This document shows positions 27,101 to 36,999 of a DNA stretch of 64,000 bases, in pieces. Position 1 is the stretch's first letter; each line of letters begins with the position of its first letter. This stretch comes from Apostichopus japonicus (taxonomy: Eukaryota > Echinodermata > Holothuroidea > Aspidochirotida > Stichopodidae). The position numbers and the translations under genes were made by a program. Below the pieces are notes generated by a model, which ran no database searches, was not told where the DNA came from, and saw only the letters and a list, made by a program, of their open reading frames with translations. The stretch covers positions 22,197,376 through 22,261,375 of the forward strand of contig NC_092567.1 of the NCBI RefSeq assembly GCF_037975245.1, given 5' to 3'.

Positions 27101-30100
27101 CAATGATGCATGACATTATATCTACAAAACGAAAATATGTTTCCAACAATGAAAGAAATTTCGCTCAGTTTTGACGTTAGCAATTTGAACGTCGTAATCC
27201 TGAGAGAACGTGATAAAGTTTGTAGTTTGAATGTTGGGATATGAATACACATGCATGAAAGCGAGTAAAATTAATCATATATTGGCGGCTCCGATGTCGT
27301 TTAGTTTCGATATAGAATCTTTGAAATTCTTTAAATTATCATGGATATTTCAAAGACATAAATGGAATAAATATTAACTACTTTCGAGAAGATGAAAATA
27401 AAAACAGCTCAGAAATGTCATCTACTTAATATATTCTTAATTTTCTTTCTTGTTAATAAACTTTCTTCATTTCGTTAAATGACCAATTTTTGTTTAATTA
27501 ATTACTGTGAAAAGTAAACAAAACAGTAAAAAACAATATTCCATGTCGCATCGACACATAAACAGAATCTACTTTGTGAAAATTGGCAAATTTCGCTGTT
27601 ATATAAATTATAAATACTGCACTATATATATAGCTTCAAATATTATTATAAGTATTGATGACTTTACAACTTGAAATGAGTAACATTAATTCGTAAAATG
27701 TATTTCATTTGTCTGAAGATAGGTACAAATAAATGGCTTTCCAGCAAACCAAACACACACACACAGACATATACGCTTCGAAGTTTCGCAACAAAACAAA
27801 AGTTTCCACTATTGAATCTTCCTAATTCAAATTTTCATATTACAGACTGTTAATAAAAACGACAATACAGCGTAATTACATAACTACTATACTAAACAAC
27901 CACAATCACTGAGCTTTCTAAACGAAGCCAGTTTCGTTTCTTGAAGGTAACGTTACCACTTAGAGATAAAGGCGTATACCACAGAATCACTTCAACACCG
28001 CTGTCGTTTCAAAAGATAAACCGAGATAGAATACGTTGTAAAACAGTATAATGAATAGTAATTTTATGTCTGGAATGAACATCATTAATTGCCATAATTT
28101 GTAACTTTAATATTTGATACTTTAACCTTTTTGCTGCAGGGAGACAAATTTCCATATTCTTATGGACGAAATAAATATATATATCTTATCTATATGTAGA
28201 ATCAACCGTTTTACCGTTACACATCGGATATGGCTTGTCGTATATAAATAATGTAAAAAAAAACTTCACACTCGACCCGCATACAAGTACCAAGGCTAAT
28301 AACTATTTCGTTTGTACGGTACTTTCTCTTCCATATCACAAAATGGTTTCGGTCGACAACAAAAGTTTACATGTTTTCTCTGTGGATAGGAATAGCTTTT
28401 GTGGTAATATCACCATAACTATACCGTTACACCTATTTGTCGAATTCCAAACAAATAGCCAAAAATATACACGGGAGGAAAAGTTTTACGATATGGTACA
28501 AAAAAATTATTCACAAAGAGGATTTTCAGCATATTCATAATTAAGAATGCGAAAGGGGGAGGTGTATGCGTTTTTCAACTACATGGTTTACCGTGAAAAA
28601 AAAAATTGTGTGTCACTGTGAATAGTTTGAGGTTTTATGACAGCAAAATAAATTGAAAAAAAAAATCAATGTTAAAATGATAAATGAAGAAAAGTATACA
28701 TGCAAAATGTATTTTAATGCTAAGATTTTTTTAAATAAATTCTTAAAAGTAGTAATGTTGTTGGCCACACTATGACATAAATGGAAGTTCCTGTTGTAAT
28801 TTTAAATTTCTTTTAGATCTAAAGAGAAATTCTTCAAAGTTGATTGTACTGACACCATGAAGATATATAGAACGCTAAAAATAGTAATACATATTTTGTT
28901 AATGATAAAAAAAAATACAAAGATATCCTTAGATGAAAATATTAAGGGATAGTCTGAAGAGCAAATAAAAACAAGAGACCAACGCCAATGAAATATTTGA
29001 ATTTTTGATAAAGAATTCTCGTAAAATATAACAATAAATTAATTAATTCATAATACAAATTCAACTTGATGGTTAGAAAAGCACTTGCCATTTCTTTCTT
29101 CGGCCTCACCAAATAGGTATTTTAAGCGAGTCACCAATTTTTTTTTTTTTTTCATTTTTTTTTTTTATAAAGAATACAAAAGAAGATATTCTGCCAACCA
29201 TTATGTCTGTGCAAAGTGTACCTCATGACTACTCATATTACCTCGTGAAGATGAGAATTGAATTCGTTTTGTTTAGGGGGGGGGGGGGGGTTGTGTGAAG
29301 GAGAGGGTGACGTTGATGAATGTTAAAATGTGTAGATGGAAATGAAGCATTTTCATATTTTTGCAAGAATTACATCTTTTTATGATTTTTTTTAACGGGA
29401 CAAATGGTACCAGGCTGTTACTATGGTAATCGCGCGAGGGTACACTTGGGGTTTAAAGGTCACATGTGGTCCACAAGTGATTAATAAAAACATCTGAAGT
29501 GGTCGTCGGACCCCATGGTAAGAGGATAATTGGTAATTGTTTTAACAAATATGAAATTAATAAAAAAGAACATCATCTATAAACTTCACAAAGGTATTAT
29601 TATTTAATATTATTATTATTATTATTGAGTGATTATCTAAAACGATACCTTATCTGAAAATAAAGTAAAAACAATTTATGAAATTTGAAGAAAAAACAAA
29701 CAAATCAAAGGTGTATTAAGTACGGTATTATATGAGTCCGGTCGAGATTAAATATTATTACCATTATTCCAAAATTTGCCAGTAAAGCTCAAATAATTGT
29801 AAAATTATCATTTACTTTAATGGTCATTTTCTGCAGGCTGAATACCCTCAAATACTCACACAATAAAATGTGTGAGTTAAGGAATGATTTGGAGCGCCCG
29901 GAATATGCAGGAATGTACATTTGAAATCTTTTAGCACTTTTTAGCATCCTCCACCCCCCCCATCCATCCCCATACGGGACACTGGACAGAACACTTTTCA
30001 ACAACTTTTGGAGTACAGAAATATAATTAAAAGCAACAGCAACAAAGAAACATAAATACCTTTAACAGGCATTTTTTTTTATAAATTCTATATATTTGTT

Positions 30101-32442
30101 TTTAAGGAAGGGGTTGGTGGATGGGGAGGGGGGGGGGTTGGTTGGATCTTTCGTTCTTAATTTTGTTGTTGTTTCAAAAATGGAAAATCAACCAAATAAC
30201 TGTAATTTATAGGAAGATTAAAAACATGAAAAAAAAAGAATCACTGACCAAGATGAATAAATCCTCTATACGAAAATCTTTACCAAGAAAATAAATAAAT
30301 AAAAAATTAGTTGGTAAAAACTCTGTGAATAAGTCTACTGACGAGCATGGTTAAAAATCCATCTGGAGGATTGTGAAGAGGAGGGGAAGAAAGGAACGAG
30401 AAAGCGAGGGTGGGGGAAGATAGAGAGAGGGGGGGGTCCGTGAAAGAACCCCGTTTTACGGAACATAGTATTAAAAGTATAGACACTGTGGTATAACAAA
30501 AGTTTTATGTAGTAGGCACCATAAAATAAATATTATTTATATCAGTTTTGTTTCTTGAATAGTAACAAAATTGGATGGGCATAATTAGAAATTTCACTTG
30601 TTAATTAGAAATTACTAACTATAACTAATCGAATAAAATGAGCCAGAATTGAACATTATTCCTTATGTCATATTATTGTTATCATTATTATTATTATTTT
30701 CGTTTGGGAGGGGGGGGGGGGTTGGGAGGGTGGAAGAGGGAGACTTTAATGTGATAATTTGGTTAATATGGAATTATATATATATATATTAAAAAAAAAT
30801 TAAAATTGAGAACATTTATATTAAAAACAAGGAAAATAAAAGGATGTGTTCCCATTCGATGTTACAGTCATCATGTCATTGGAACTGAGTTATATTATCA
30901 CTATGGTTACAATTGTTCTTAGGCTCACAAATTTATGACGCACCCCAACCACTCCCTCCCCTTATTTCCCAACCCCAAATTGATTGTTTAACCTTTTTCT
31001 TACAACTTGAAATATGACCAAAAACACACACACAAGTACAACATTTCTTAAGTAATTCAAATAACAGAAATTTCGCCAATAAACCGCTGCATTGTTGATT
31101 GCGTTATTCGAGAATTCATGAGGGAGCATCACAAATGTTGTACGAATGTCAATAAATGTGTACACTAACCGCGTCGTGTTTTATATGCAAAATATCGCTG
31201 TAAATACTGTACTGTGTTTGAAATAGGGAACGGCATATTATTACTGCGATAAAAGTATAGGAGAAAGAAATATGACGATATCGGGTATAAAATAGAAAGA
31301 TTTTTTTTTAAATATTTTATCATCCTGCAGCGCTCAATTTTACGGTATAGGGTTAATTTCCTTTAATTTAGAGTTTACGAGATATATAACAGGTTATTCG
31401 TTGGGACACGACAGGCATGCAGCTCCCGTTCATTTGTCGGTCAAAGGTCTCGTTATGGGATTGAATTAAGCACATGATTTACGAAAAAAAGCAACAACAT
31501 CGCAAAACATAATGATAGTGAAATGATAGCAACTTATTAGAAAATATTTCAGTTTTAGATTGATATTCTTTATCTAGATTTCTGTCAAATATCAGCTTGA
31601 ATCGAATATTGGATTTTAAACAAACACACACACAGACACACGCACACAAAACTGTGTGTAGTCCAAAAATCCGCGTAGGTTTGATAAAAAAAATTATCAT
31701 CAACTCTTGTCTTTCAATTTTGTCCATTGAATTTGCTATATTAAATGTATAATAGTCAAACGAACATTTACAAAATTAAATTACCGCGGTAGTGATTGTT
31801 GCTAAGAAGAAAAAAAAAATGTGCTGAATGGGAACAACAAAAAGTTAATAAAATTGAAAACAAAAAAGTTAAATGTTTACGATTGTCATGGGTATACAAA
31901 ACCCTGCCAATAAACAGTTAGAGAACAGTTTATTTCGTAACTTGCCTATTGTCTGGTTATTCTTAATAGATCAATTTTAATTTCTTTTCAAAGCCTCACC
32001 AAAAAAGGTAACTTTACAAATTTAACAAATAGCATGCCCATAGAGAGCTTACTAGTGTAGTGCGGCACCGCTTTATGGTCGGTGTAAACTACAAATTTCA
32101 TAACCCTAATTACAATGGAACAGCTTATGTACATTCAAATAACGTTACAATGATTATATGATTTACTTTGAAATTCTTACAAACAAACAAAGTTATGTCA
32201 GACTTATAAACTAAGTAAGGTATTTTTCTTTAAATAATGAATGTGTATGTAATGTTTAAACCTTTCAAAAACACATCAAAAATATAAAATAATTATTAAA
32301 ACAAAGAAAGAAGAAGACGTTTAAGTTAACGAACTAAAAAACAAACGAAAACATCAAAGTGAAAATATAGGTATATAAATATTTTCTTACCGTTTCCTTC
32401 GTTAAAATATGGAAATTGGCTCACAAAGTCTGAAATAATCAT
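17812..32442 (-). CDS. alx1: Alx1-like paired-class homeodomain transcription factor, 5 coding exons, 398 aa
   Basis: Coding segments, in order, are 32442-32391, 27065-26653, 20657-20526, 19358-19128 and 18180-17812 (52+413+132+231+369 = 1197 nt, stop TGA). Every intron is GT-AG and the phases fit. The homeodomain is at residues about 110-169, begins [12 protein letters not shown] and ends [13 protein letters not shown], with Q50 and N51; an OAR motif ([13 protein letters not shown]) is at about 376-388. This combination defines the aristaless-like Alx/Cart1 family of nuclear DNA-binding proteins, which bind palindromic TAAT sites as dimers. In echinoderms Alx1 drives skeletogenic mesenchyme specification (established for sea urchins, with related work in other classes). 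Residues 222-247 hold a charged helix-like segment where the Alx1-specific D2 region is placed, so I favour Alx1 over Alx4; this paralogue call is from memory and less certain than the family call. The length suits the family (roughly 330-410 aa). Confidence 0.85.
18181..19127 (-). other. Alx1 intron 4
   Basis: 947 nt, GTAAAT...TTTAG. It holds a short (TA)n near 18999-19030, a TGACGTCA at 18287-18294, and otherwise unremarkable AT-rich sequence. No exon-like segment seen. Confidence 0.8.
19128..19358 (-). CDS. alx1: Alx1 coding exon 4: linker with charged D2-like segment
   Basis: A 77-codon exon in phase 0. The acceptor is TTTGCTCCACCAG before GTGGGT; the donor is CCAATG/GTAAAT. The frame closes within nine codons if read past the donor. 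It begins [13 protein letters not shown] and contains [17 protein letters not shown] (protein residues about 228-244), a probable short amphipathic, strongly basic/acidic helix, followed by a Pro/Ser/Thr-rich tail ([11 protein letters not shown]). Vertebrate ALX linkers have nothing like this helix that I know of. In echinoderm Alx1 a domain called D2, lying between homeodomain and OAR and reported as needed for skeletogenic activity, occupies this place. Identity with D2 is my inference from position and partial recall. Confidence 0.85.
19359..20525 (-). other. Alx1 intron 3
   Basis: 1167 nt, GTGAGC...CACCAG. It contains a TGACGTCA (19387-19394) close to the exon 4 acceptor, G- and C-runs around 19598-19626 that could pair, and a 15-nt G run at 20296-20310. 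No further coding exon fits, because exons 3 and 4 join in phase directly. Confidence 0.8.
20526..20657 (-). CDS. alx1: Alx1 coding exon 3: homeodomain recognition-helix end and linker
   Basis: A 44-codon exon too short for a standard ORF scan. The acceptor is TTTTTGACAG and the donor CAG/GTGAGC, phase 0 on both sides. It starts [16 protein letters not shown], completing helix 3 of the homeodomain with Q50 and N51, the base-contacting residues of this class. The linker begins [19 protein letters not shown] and ends RGEYGQ. The Gln-Met start and the GSGYEMP stretch resemble the post-homeodomain region of Alx proteins (vertebrate ALX4 has a Tyr-Glu-Leu-Pro at a similar place), which supports Alx rather than Prrx or Arx. 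Confidence 0.95.
21667..21780. repeat. TATG/TGCA-rich microsatellite in Alx1 intron 2
   Basis: TATGTATG units interrupted by TGCAG steps. Confidence 0.75.
26163..26257. repeat. (GGA)n tract in Alx1 intron 2, (TCC)n on the sense strand
   Basis: About 25 near-perfect GGA units, 400-490 nt inside the intron from the exon 2 donor. On the gene's strand it is a homopyrimidine run with mirror symmetry. The poly-Leu frame across it is spurious. Confidence 0.95.
26653..27065 (-). CDS. alx1: Alx1 coding exon 2: acidic N-terminal region and homeodomain residues 1-46
   Basis: The acceptor TTTATAG precedes ATTCC, and the donor is GTTCAG/GTAAGC. It encodes residues 18-155. The first part is Ser/Thr/Asn/Asp/Glu-rich, with [21 protein letters not shown] and [11 protein letters not shown]; the basic run before the homeodomain is a likely nuclear-localisation signal. 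The homeodomain follows from KRRNRTTF to TEARVQ. The break after homeodomain residue 46 is the conserved intron site of many paired-class genes, which is strong independent support for the exon end. Reading past the donor gives VSFDYMIF and then unrelated residues, which is intron. Composition is more GC-balanced than the surrounding introns. Confidence 0.95.
27066..32390 (-). other. Alx1 intron 1
   Basis: 5325 nt, GTAAG...TATAG. Very AT-rich, with G runs (29276-29290, near 30130 and 30712), T/A homopolymers near 29140-29165, ATT and TTA microsatellites (29597-29626, 30667-30698) and (TA)n near 30775-30790. No coding segment supported; the plus-strand reading frame at 28235-28540 has no recognisable features. 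Confidence 0.7.
32391..32442 (-). CDS. alx1: Alx1 coding exon 1 (start codon exon)
   Basis: Encodes 17 residues ([17 protein letters not shown]) plus the first base of codon 18, completed by exon 2 to GAT (Asp). The donor reads AACG/GTAAG. The ATG has A at -3. The next upstream signal is a long pyrimidine tract ending CTAG at 32469-32472, so about 26 nt of 5'-UTR would precede the ATG in this exon. I preferred this start over the in-frame ATG at residue 25 (27045-27043) because the exon joins exon 2 in phase without a stop and has a good donor. The peptide itself is not diagnostic. A transcript starting inside intron 1 and using the internal ATG remains possible. Confidence 0.65.
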
Positions 32443-32472
32443 CTTGTTTTCCAAACAAACGGTTTTGGCTAG
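32443..32472 (-). other. Probable 3' splice site and 5'-UTR segment ahead of the Alx1 start codon
   Basis: On the minus strand a pyrimidine-rich run (about 32473-32500, TTTTCTTATCCTATTCTCACTCACCG) ends in CTAG, giving a strong acceptor, with 26 nt to the ATG. This implies at least one upstream non-coding exon. Not proven; the sequence could instead be plain promoter DNA. Confidence 0.45.
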
Positions 32473-33071
32473 CGGTGAGTGAGAATAGGATAAGAAAAGA
32501 TAGATATTGTCGTCCCAGTAAACTTCTTTAAAAATTGGTGTCTATCGTTAAACGTATACTTGTCAACAATGAAACCCAACCCGCAATTCACAATGATAAA
32601 AATCTCGTTTTTCGCCTAACGATTATATCACAACTTGGGGAGAAGGAGGTGTACGTTGGCCGCTCGCTGTCTCGGTTGTGTGACCTGTCGCGAAACTGTA
32701 AACTTTATCTCCAAGTTGGTTAACACTTCGTAGCTTTTTTTTTACGACTTTCAGACATGCGCCCCCGATTTTGTATTTTAAATATACATAACTATGCGCC
32801 ACTCGATAGCTCAACAGACCATAATTATATCTGCTATAGTATTTAGGTATGTACTTTGTCGCTGCGCGTTGTGATAACCAATTAGCCTTCTTAGTATAGA
32901 AGGTAGAATGGATGGTTTATTGCTAAGCCCCAAACAGGTTGATACTCAAGTGTGCCATATGTCCGTAAAACGGGTTGGACTTTATACCCATAGACAAAAA
33001 AAAAAAAAAAAACCGTATCCTTAACATCTCTATTTTTTTTCCTCTATTTTGAGGGGGGAAGAAACTAAATA

Positions 33072-33566
33072 ACAGGAAGTGGGAACAAGGGATTATATCA
33101 AAATGAGGAAAAATCTCTCTACACGTAGAGAGAGACAAGTTAAATTGTATTCACGATAGGTTGGCTAGTATTGAGTAAATAAATTAAGAGGTTGAACACA
33201 AATTGACATAAAATATCAGAAGCTATATTACAGGGTGGAAAATAGGCCTATGGAGTGTAGAATCAATCAGTTTATGGGCGGAAATGTACCAAAGATAACA
33301 TCTTAGACCAAAAGGAGAGAGATAAGGAGAAAGAGAGAGGAAAAAGAACAAGTGTATTTTCTTGCCGGAAGTAGGGTCAGCAATTTTTTGAAAATAGATT
33401 TTATATAGTAAGGAGTGGAATATAGAAGAAAAATAAAAAGAGGGGGGGGGGTTGATTATAGAGTCTAATGAAAACAACATCTGAAATTTTCAGGAAGAAG
33501 AAAATATACAAAAGAGAGCAAAGGAAGTTTGTGGGAATATGATATGAGTAAAAAGGACCGGAAGTC
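33072..33566. promoter_or_regulatory. Three ETS-consensus sites upstream of Alx1 exon 1
   Basis: ACAGGAAGTG (33072-33081), GCCGGAAGTA (33364-33373) and GACCGGAAGTC (33556-33566), all on the plus strand, within 1.15 kb upstream of the start codon. A candidate proximal regulatory region; no TATA box or start site could be identified. Confidence 0.35.
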
Positions 33567-33877
33567 GGAAAACAAAGGCATTTGAAATTGTACTAATCAG
33601 TGAAAAGACAAAGAAAAACAAAGAAAACGGGATTACAAACAGGAAAACTTAATTATAGTGTATTGATAGAAAAACATTTTGTAGCGGATGTTTAGTGAGG
33701 TTAGTATACGTAATCATATAATATAACTCAAACTTTCAGAGTAATTTATGTCAATTTTGGAAGACAACAACTTGAAGAAACAGACTTTAATTCGATACTC
33801 TTATTGGCATAATACTGCTGTTACGTTGCCGCAAGCATTTTAAGTGGTTGCATCAATAGCATGCAGGCTTAGTAGTA

Positions 33878-34146
33878 ACGGTGCAACAGCATGAGTACGA
33901 GTACAACAGCATGAGTACACCAGTATGAGTGCAACAATGTGAGTATGAGTACAGCCGTATGAGTATGAGTACAACAGCATGGGTATAACAGGCATGAGTA
34001 CGAGTACAACAGTATGAGAACGAGTACAACAGTATGAGTATGAGTGCAACAGCATGGGTACAACAGCATGAGTATGAGTACATCAGTATGAGTACGAGTG
34101 CAACAGCATGAGTTCGAGTATACAACAGTATGAGTACAGTAGTATT
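33878..34146 (-). repeat. GTACTCAT minisatellite array, inverted copy
   Basis: The plus strand reads GAGTATGAGTACAACAGCAT and variants, the reverse complement of the array at 6725-7112. Units of 6-24 bp are mixed. It lies 1.4 kb upstream of the Alx1 start codon. The frames of about 100 codons across it are repeat artefacts. Confidence 0.9.
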
Positions 34147-34565
34147 CCCCTCCATGTGGGTACAAATACAAAGCTATTAACAGGAGTCCGGTGAATGGAT
34201 TAACATTTCCGATTCCTTATCCCCATTTACTTCTTGATTCACTTGTTTGTTACTATTGTTGTTTTTTACATAAAATAAAGTATAGGGTATAAGTGTTCTT
34301 GTATAGCCTCAAGAACACCATGTACAATAGTTGAAGAAAAGCATGGTCCGAACATTTCTCCTCCCATGTACACCTAAACTCCCCCCTCCCTCCCTCCCTC
34401 CCTCCCCCTACTTTGTTTTCCTAACCCATTTTCAAAAAGTCAGATATATGCACCAACAACTTGTTTGATGAAACACAATTGTTCTCATTTAAAATGATTT
34501 TAAATTGAAGCGATAGTTTATTCGCGATGTACCGTAGTTTATCTTTACTCAGTCTGATTGGTTAA

Positions 34566-34975
34566 TCGATTAACCGTTGCTACCGATTAGTGTTCAGATA
34601 AATGTTATCGCTTGCTTAGTTTATTTGGCTTCTCAGCTTATGATCATACTCGATGCCTGGTATACATCCGTATCCTAACATTGACTGTGTGGTGTTACAG
34701 TTTGATTTACCGGCTATATGTAAAGTATACGGTGTAGGCTACGTTTAAAGGGTGATGTGAGACACAAAATTCAAATCAACCGTTACTACCAAATGGTGTT
34801 ATGATGGTGTTATCGCTTGCTATAGTTTATTTAGCTTCTTAGCTTATGATATAATGGTTACCTGGCTTACATTGACTGTGTGGTCTTACAATTTGATTTA
34901 CCGGCTATATGTATAGTATACGGTATAGGCTATACCGTTAAAGGGTGACGTGCAACACAACATTCAAATATAATA
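34566..34975 (+). repeat. Tandem duplication, about 200-bp unit, two copies
   Basis: Copy one (about 34566-34776) and copy two (about 34777-34975) share AACCGTT.CTACC, GTTATCGCTTGCT, CTTATGAT, ACATTGACTGTGTGGT, TTGATTTACCGGCTATATGTA, AGTATACGGT.TAGGCTA and AAAGGGTGA in the same order. Confidence 0.85.
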
Positions 34976-36943
34976 TGTTGTAGATTGTTAAAAGACACTG
35001 ATGTTCAGGTTATATTTCTATAACACTTTTACATTTTAGGGAATGACCATGTAAACAATATGAGGCTCATCAATTAAAGTAGCTGGACTACTAAGTCTAA
35101 CGAACAGACCATTATATCAATGTCCTCCTGTGAATGCAACATACAACTCAATTAGAATATCTAAGAATCAATGACCTTACATAACATGTTTGGTTAACAT
35201 TAACGTTTAGACATCCAATGGCCGTGACGTCATCATCAGTTTAACCTTAAAGGAGCATTCCGGAGATTTATCATATATTAAAGGACAATATTTTTTATAT
35301 TTAAAATTTGGACAATGGCATTTGGAAATATAAAGTCATCCTTTTACGCGATACACTTGCACTGTGACATGATTAAATCCATCTTAATTATCTTGGCAGC
35401 CTACTTCCGGGCTGGACATCCCGGATGTTAAAGGACCATGACACCTTCAGCTATAGAGTTATTTCCGACACCCATATAATTAAGATCCGTTCAACTCACA
35501 AACAACATCGCCATTTTGTTTTCTTTCAAACTTTAGCAGTATCAAGAGTTTGATTAATTTTCTTTCTTTTTGGCCGCATTCACTTGAAATAATAATTTTC
35601 TCTAAATTATTATTATAATAAAAATAATTTAATGACCAACCTCGATTTCTTTCCTTGATTTTTATTCTGTCACAGCTTTATTATTATTATTATTATTATT
35701 TTTTGCAAGATAATTTAGGAAACAAACCCCTCACTTTTTAAAGATATTTATCCTAAATGTTTTAATTATTGAGTAGTATACTGTGATATTCGACAGACTG
35801 CTTTAATTTTACAGTTGTTTCTCAATTTAAATATATATACAGAGTGCCATATATACAACATACACACGGTTTTCTTGTAGTATCTTTTTCATGCAGTCCT
35901 GAAATCCTTAACATCATATATTATGAAACAAGGCAATAACAGGTCCAGGATGATATCAATTATATATGTTTACATTTGATCGGTGCCAAAGAGTGATTTA
36001 GAAATTCACAATGATCACGAGCAGGTCTTTGATATCGTTAAGTATGTCTTTTCATTCTGAGTGTGTTTGAAACTGGATTAGATATAATTATGATACATTG
36101 TTTTGTTACCCTTAACAGATAAATAGTCGCTTATATCCATTCTATATACAATCTAGACGTAATTTAAGTTATCTATGTATTTTTTTGGGGTGGGGTGGGG
36201 GGGGGGTTGGGGGATTTGATTGGTTATTGTTTTTGTCAATTGTTTTAGTGGGAGGGAGACGTATGTTAATTCCCTTAATATAAAGGTTTTTAGTGAAGTG
36301 AACATGTAATAGGGGAAATTTTGACAATTTAAATAAATGGTAACTCCAATGGGGAAGGTTTTCGCCTTTTTGTGTTTTATGCTGTGATTCGTCTTAGCTC
36401 AAGAGGGACGAGGTGTCCATATTGCGTGAAGAAGGTATGTTATATGAAGGGGCAACAAAATTCCTCTATTTGTTAGGGTTTCGATCCTAAAATTTATGCT
36501 GAAATCCAAACACCCCTCCCCCACCCCCCTACCACGTTATCCTCCCTCTTTAATGCTAGTATATGGACCAGTAGGGTATACATCCTGTGAGGGGATCTCA
36601 ATTGGTGACTCCTGCGAAAGATTATAATTCTGGCCAGTGTAAAACAGTAAAACATTCGCCCCTACAGTCTTGCACAAATGGGCACCAAGGCTCCTAAGAT
36701 TGAACACTGCATGAAAGCATTCTGCACAAATGTGAAATTTTGGGGTCTGTATGGCCTTTTGCTCCTTCTCTCGCCCTCTTTAAAACACATGATTGAACAG
36801 GCCCTGGTAAAGCTAGGCAACCTTGTTAGATAATATCATTCTCTATGTATACTAATACTCGCTATATATATATGCCTATACATCCTTCTCCTACATATAC
36901 TATAAAGGCTATAGTCGAGCAAATCAGTTTATAAGATATATTC
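34976..36943. other. Non-coding DNA upstream of Alx1
   Basis: Apart from repeat B it holds a CRE octamer (35225-35232), a TTA microsatellite (35680-35700) and a G-rich tract at 36187-36213 with quadruplex potential. No gene recognised. Confidence 0.5.
35384..35508 (+). repeat. Dispersed repeat B, copy 1
   Basis: Shares with 59804-59934, in order: TTAATTATC, TTGGCAG.CTACTTCCGG, TGGACATCCCGGATGT, AAAGGACC, GCTAT, ATTTCCGAC, CCATATAA.TAAGATCCGTTCAA and TCACAAACAA. Same orientation, 24.4 kb apart. Family unknown. Confidence 0.8.
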
Positions 36944-36996
36944 GTCATTTAGCCTCTGAAGAAGATCCTGCTAGGATCGAAACGTCAGGCCAACTT
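36944..36996 (+). ncRNA. Hammerhead-like motif, copy 1 (best conserved)
   Basis: GCCT (36952-36955), CTGAAGA (36956-36962), an extra A, a five-pair stem GATCC/GGATC around a TGCTA loop, then GAAA-CGT-C and AGGC. GCCT pairs with AGGC as stem I. The order and invariant bases follow the hammerhead ribozyme core (CUGANGA, GAAA, UH), with a vanishing stem III whose ACGT is self-complementary, as in dimer-dependent small hammerheads of Penelope-like elements. The inserted A before stem II departs from the canonical core, so activity is unproven. Confidence 0.5.
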
Positions 36997-36999
36997 ACT

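Noticed and set aside
28235-28540. Plus-strand 101-codon frame in Alx1 intron 1
   Set aside because: AT-rich, no recognisable domain, no promoter or splice context.
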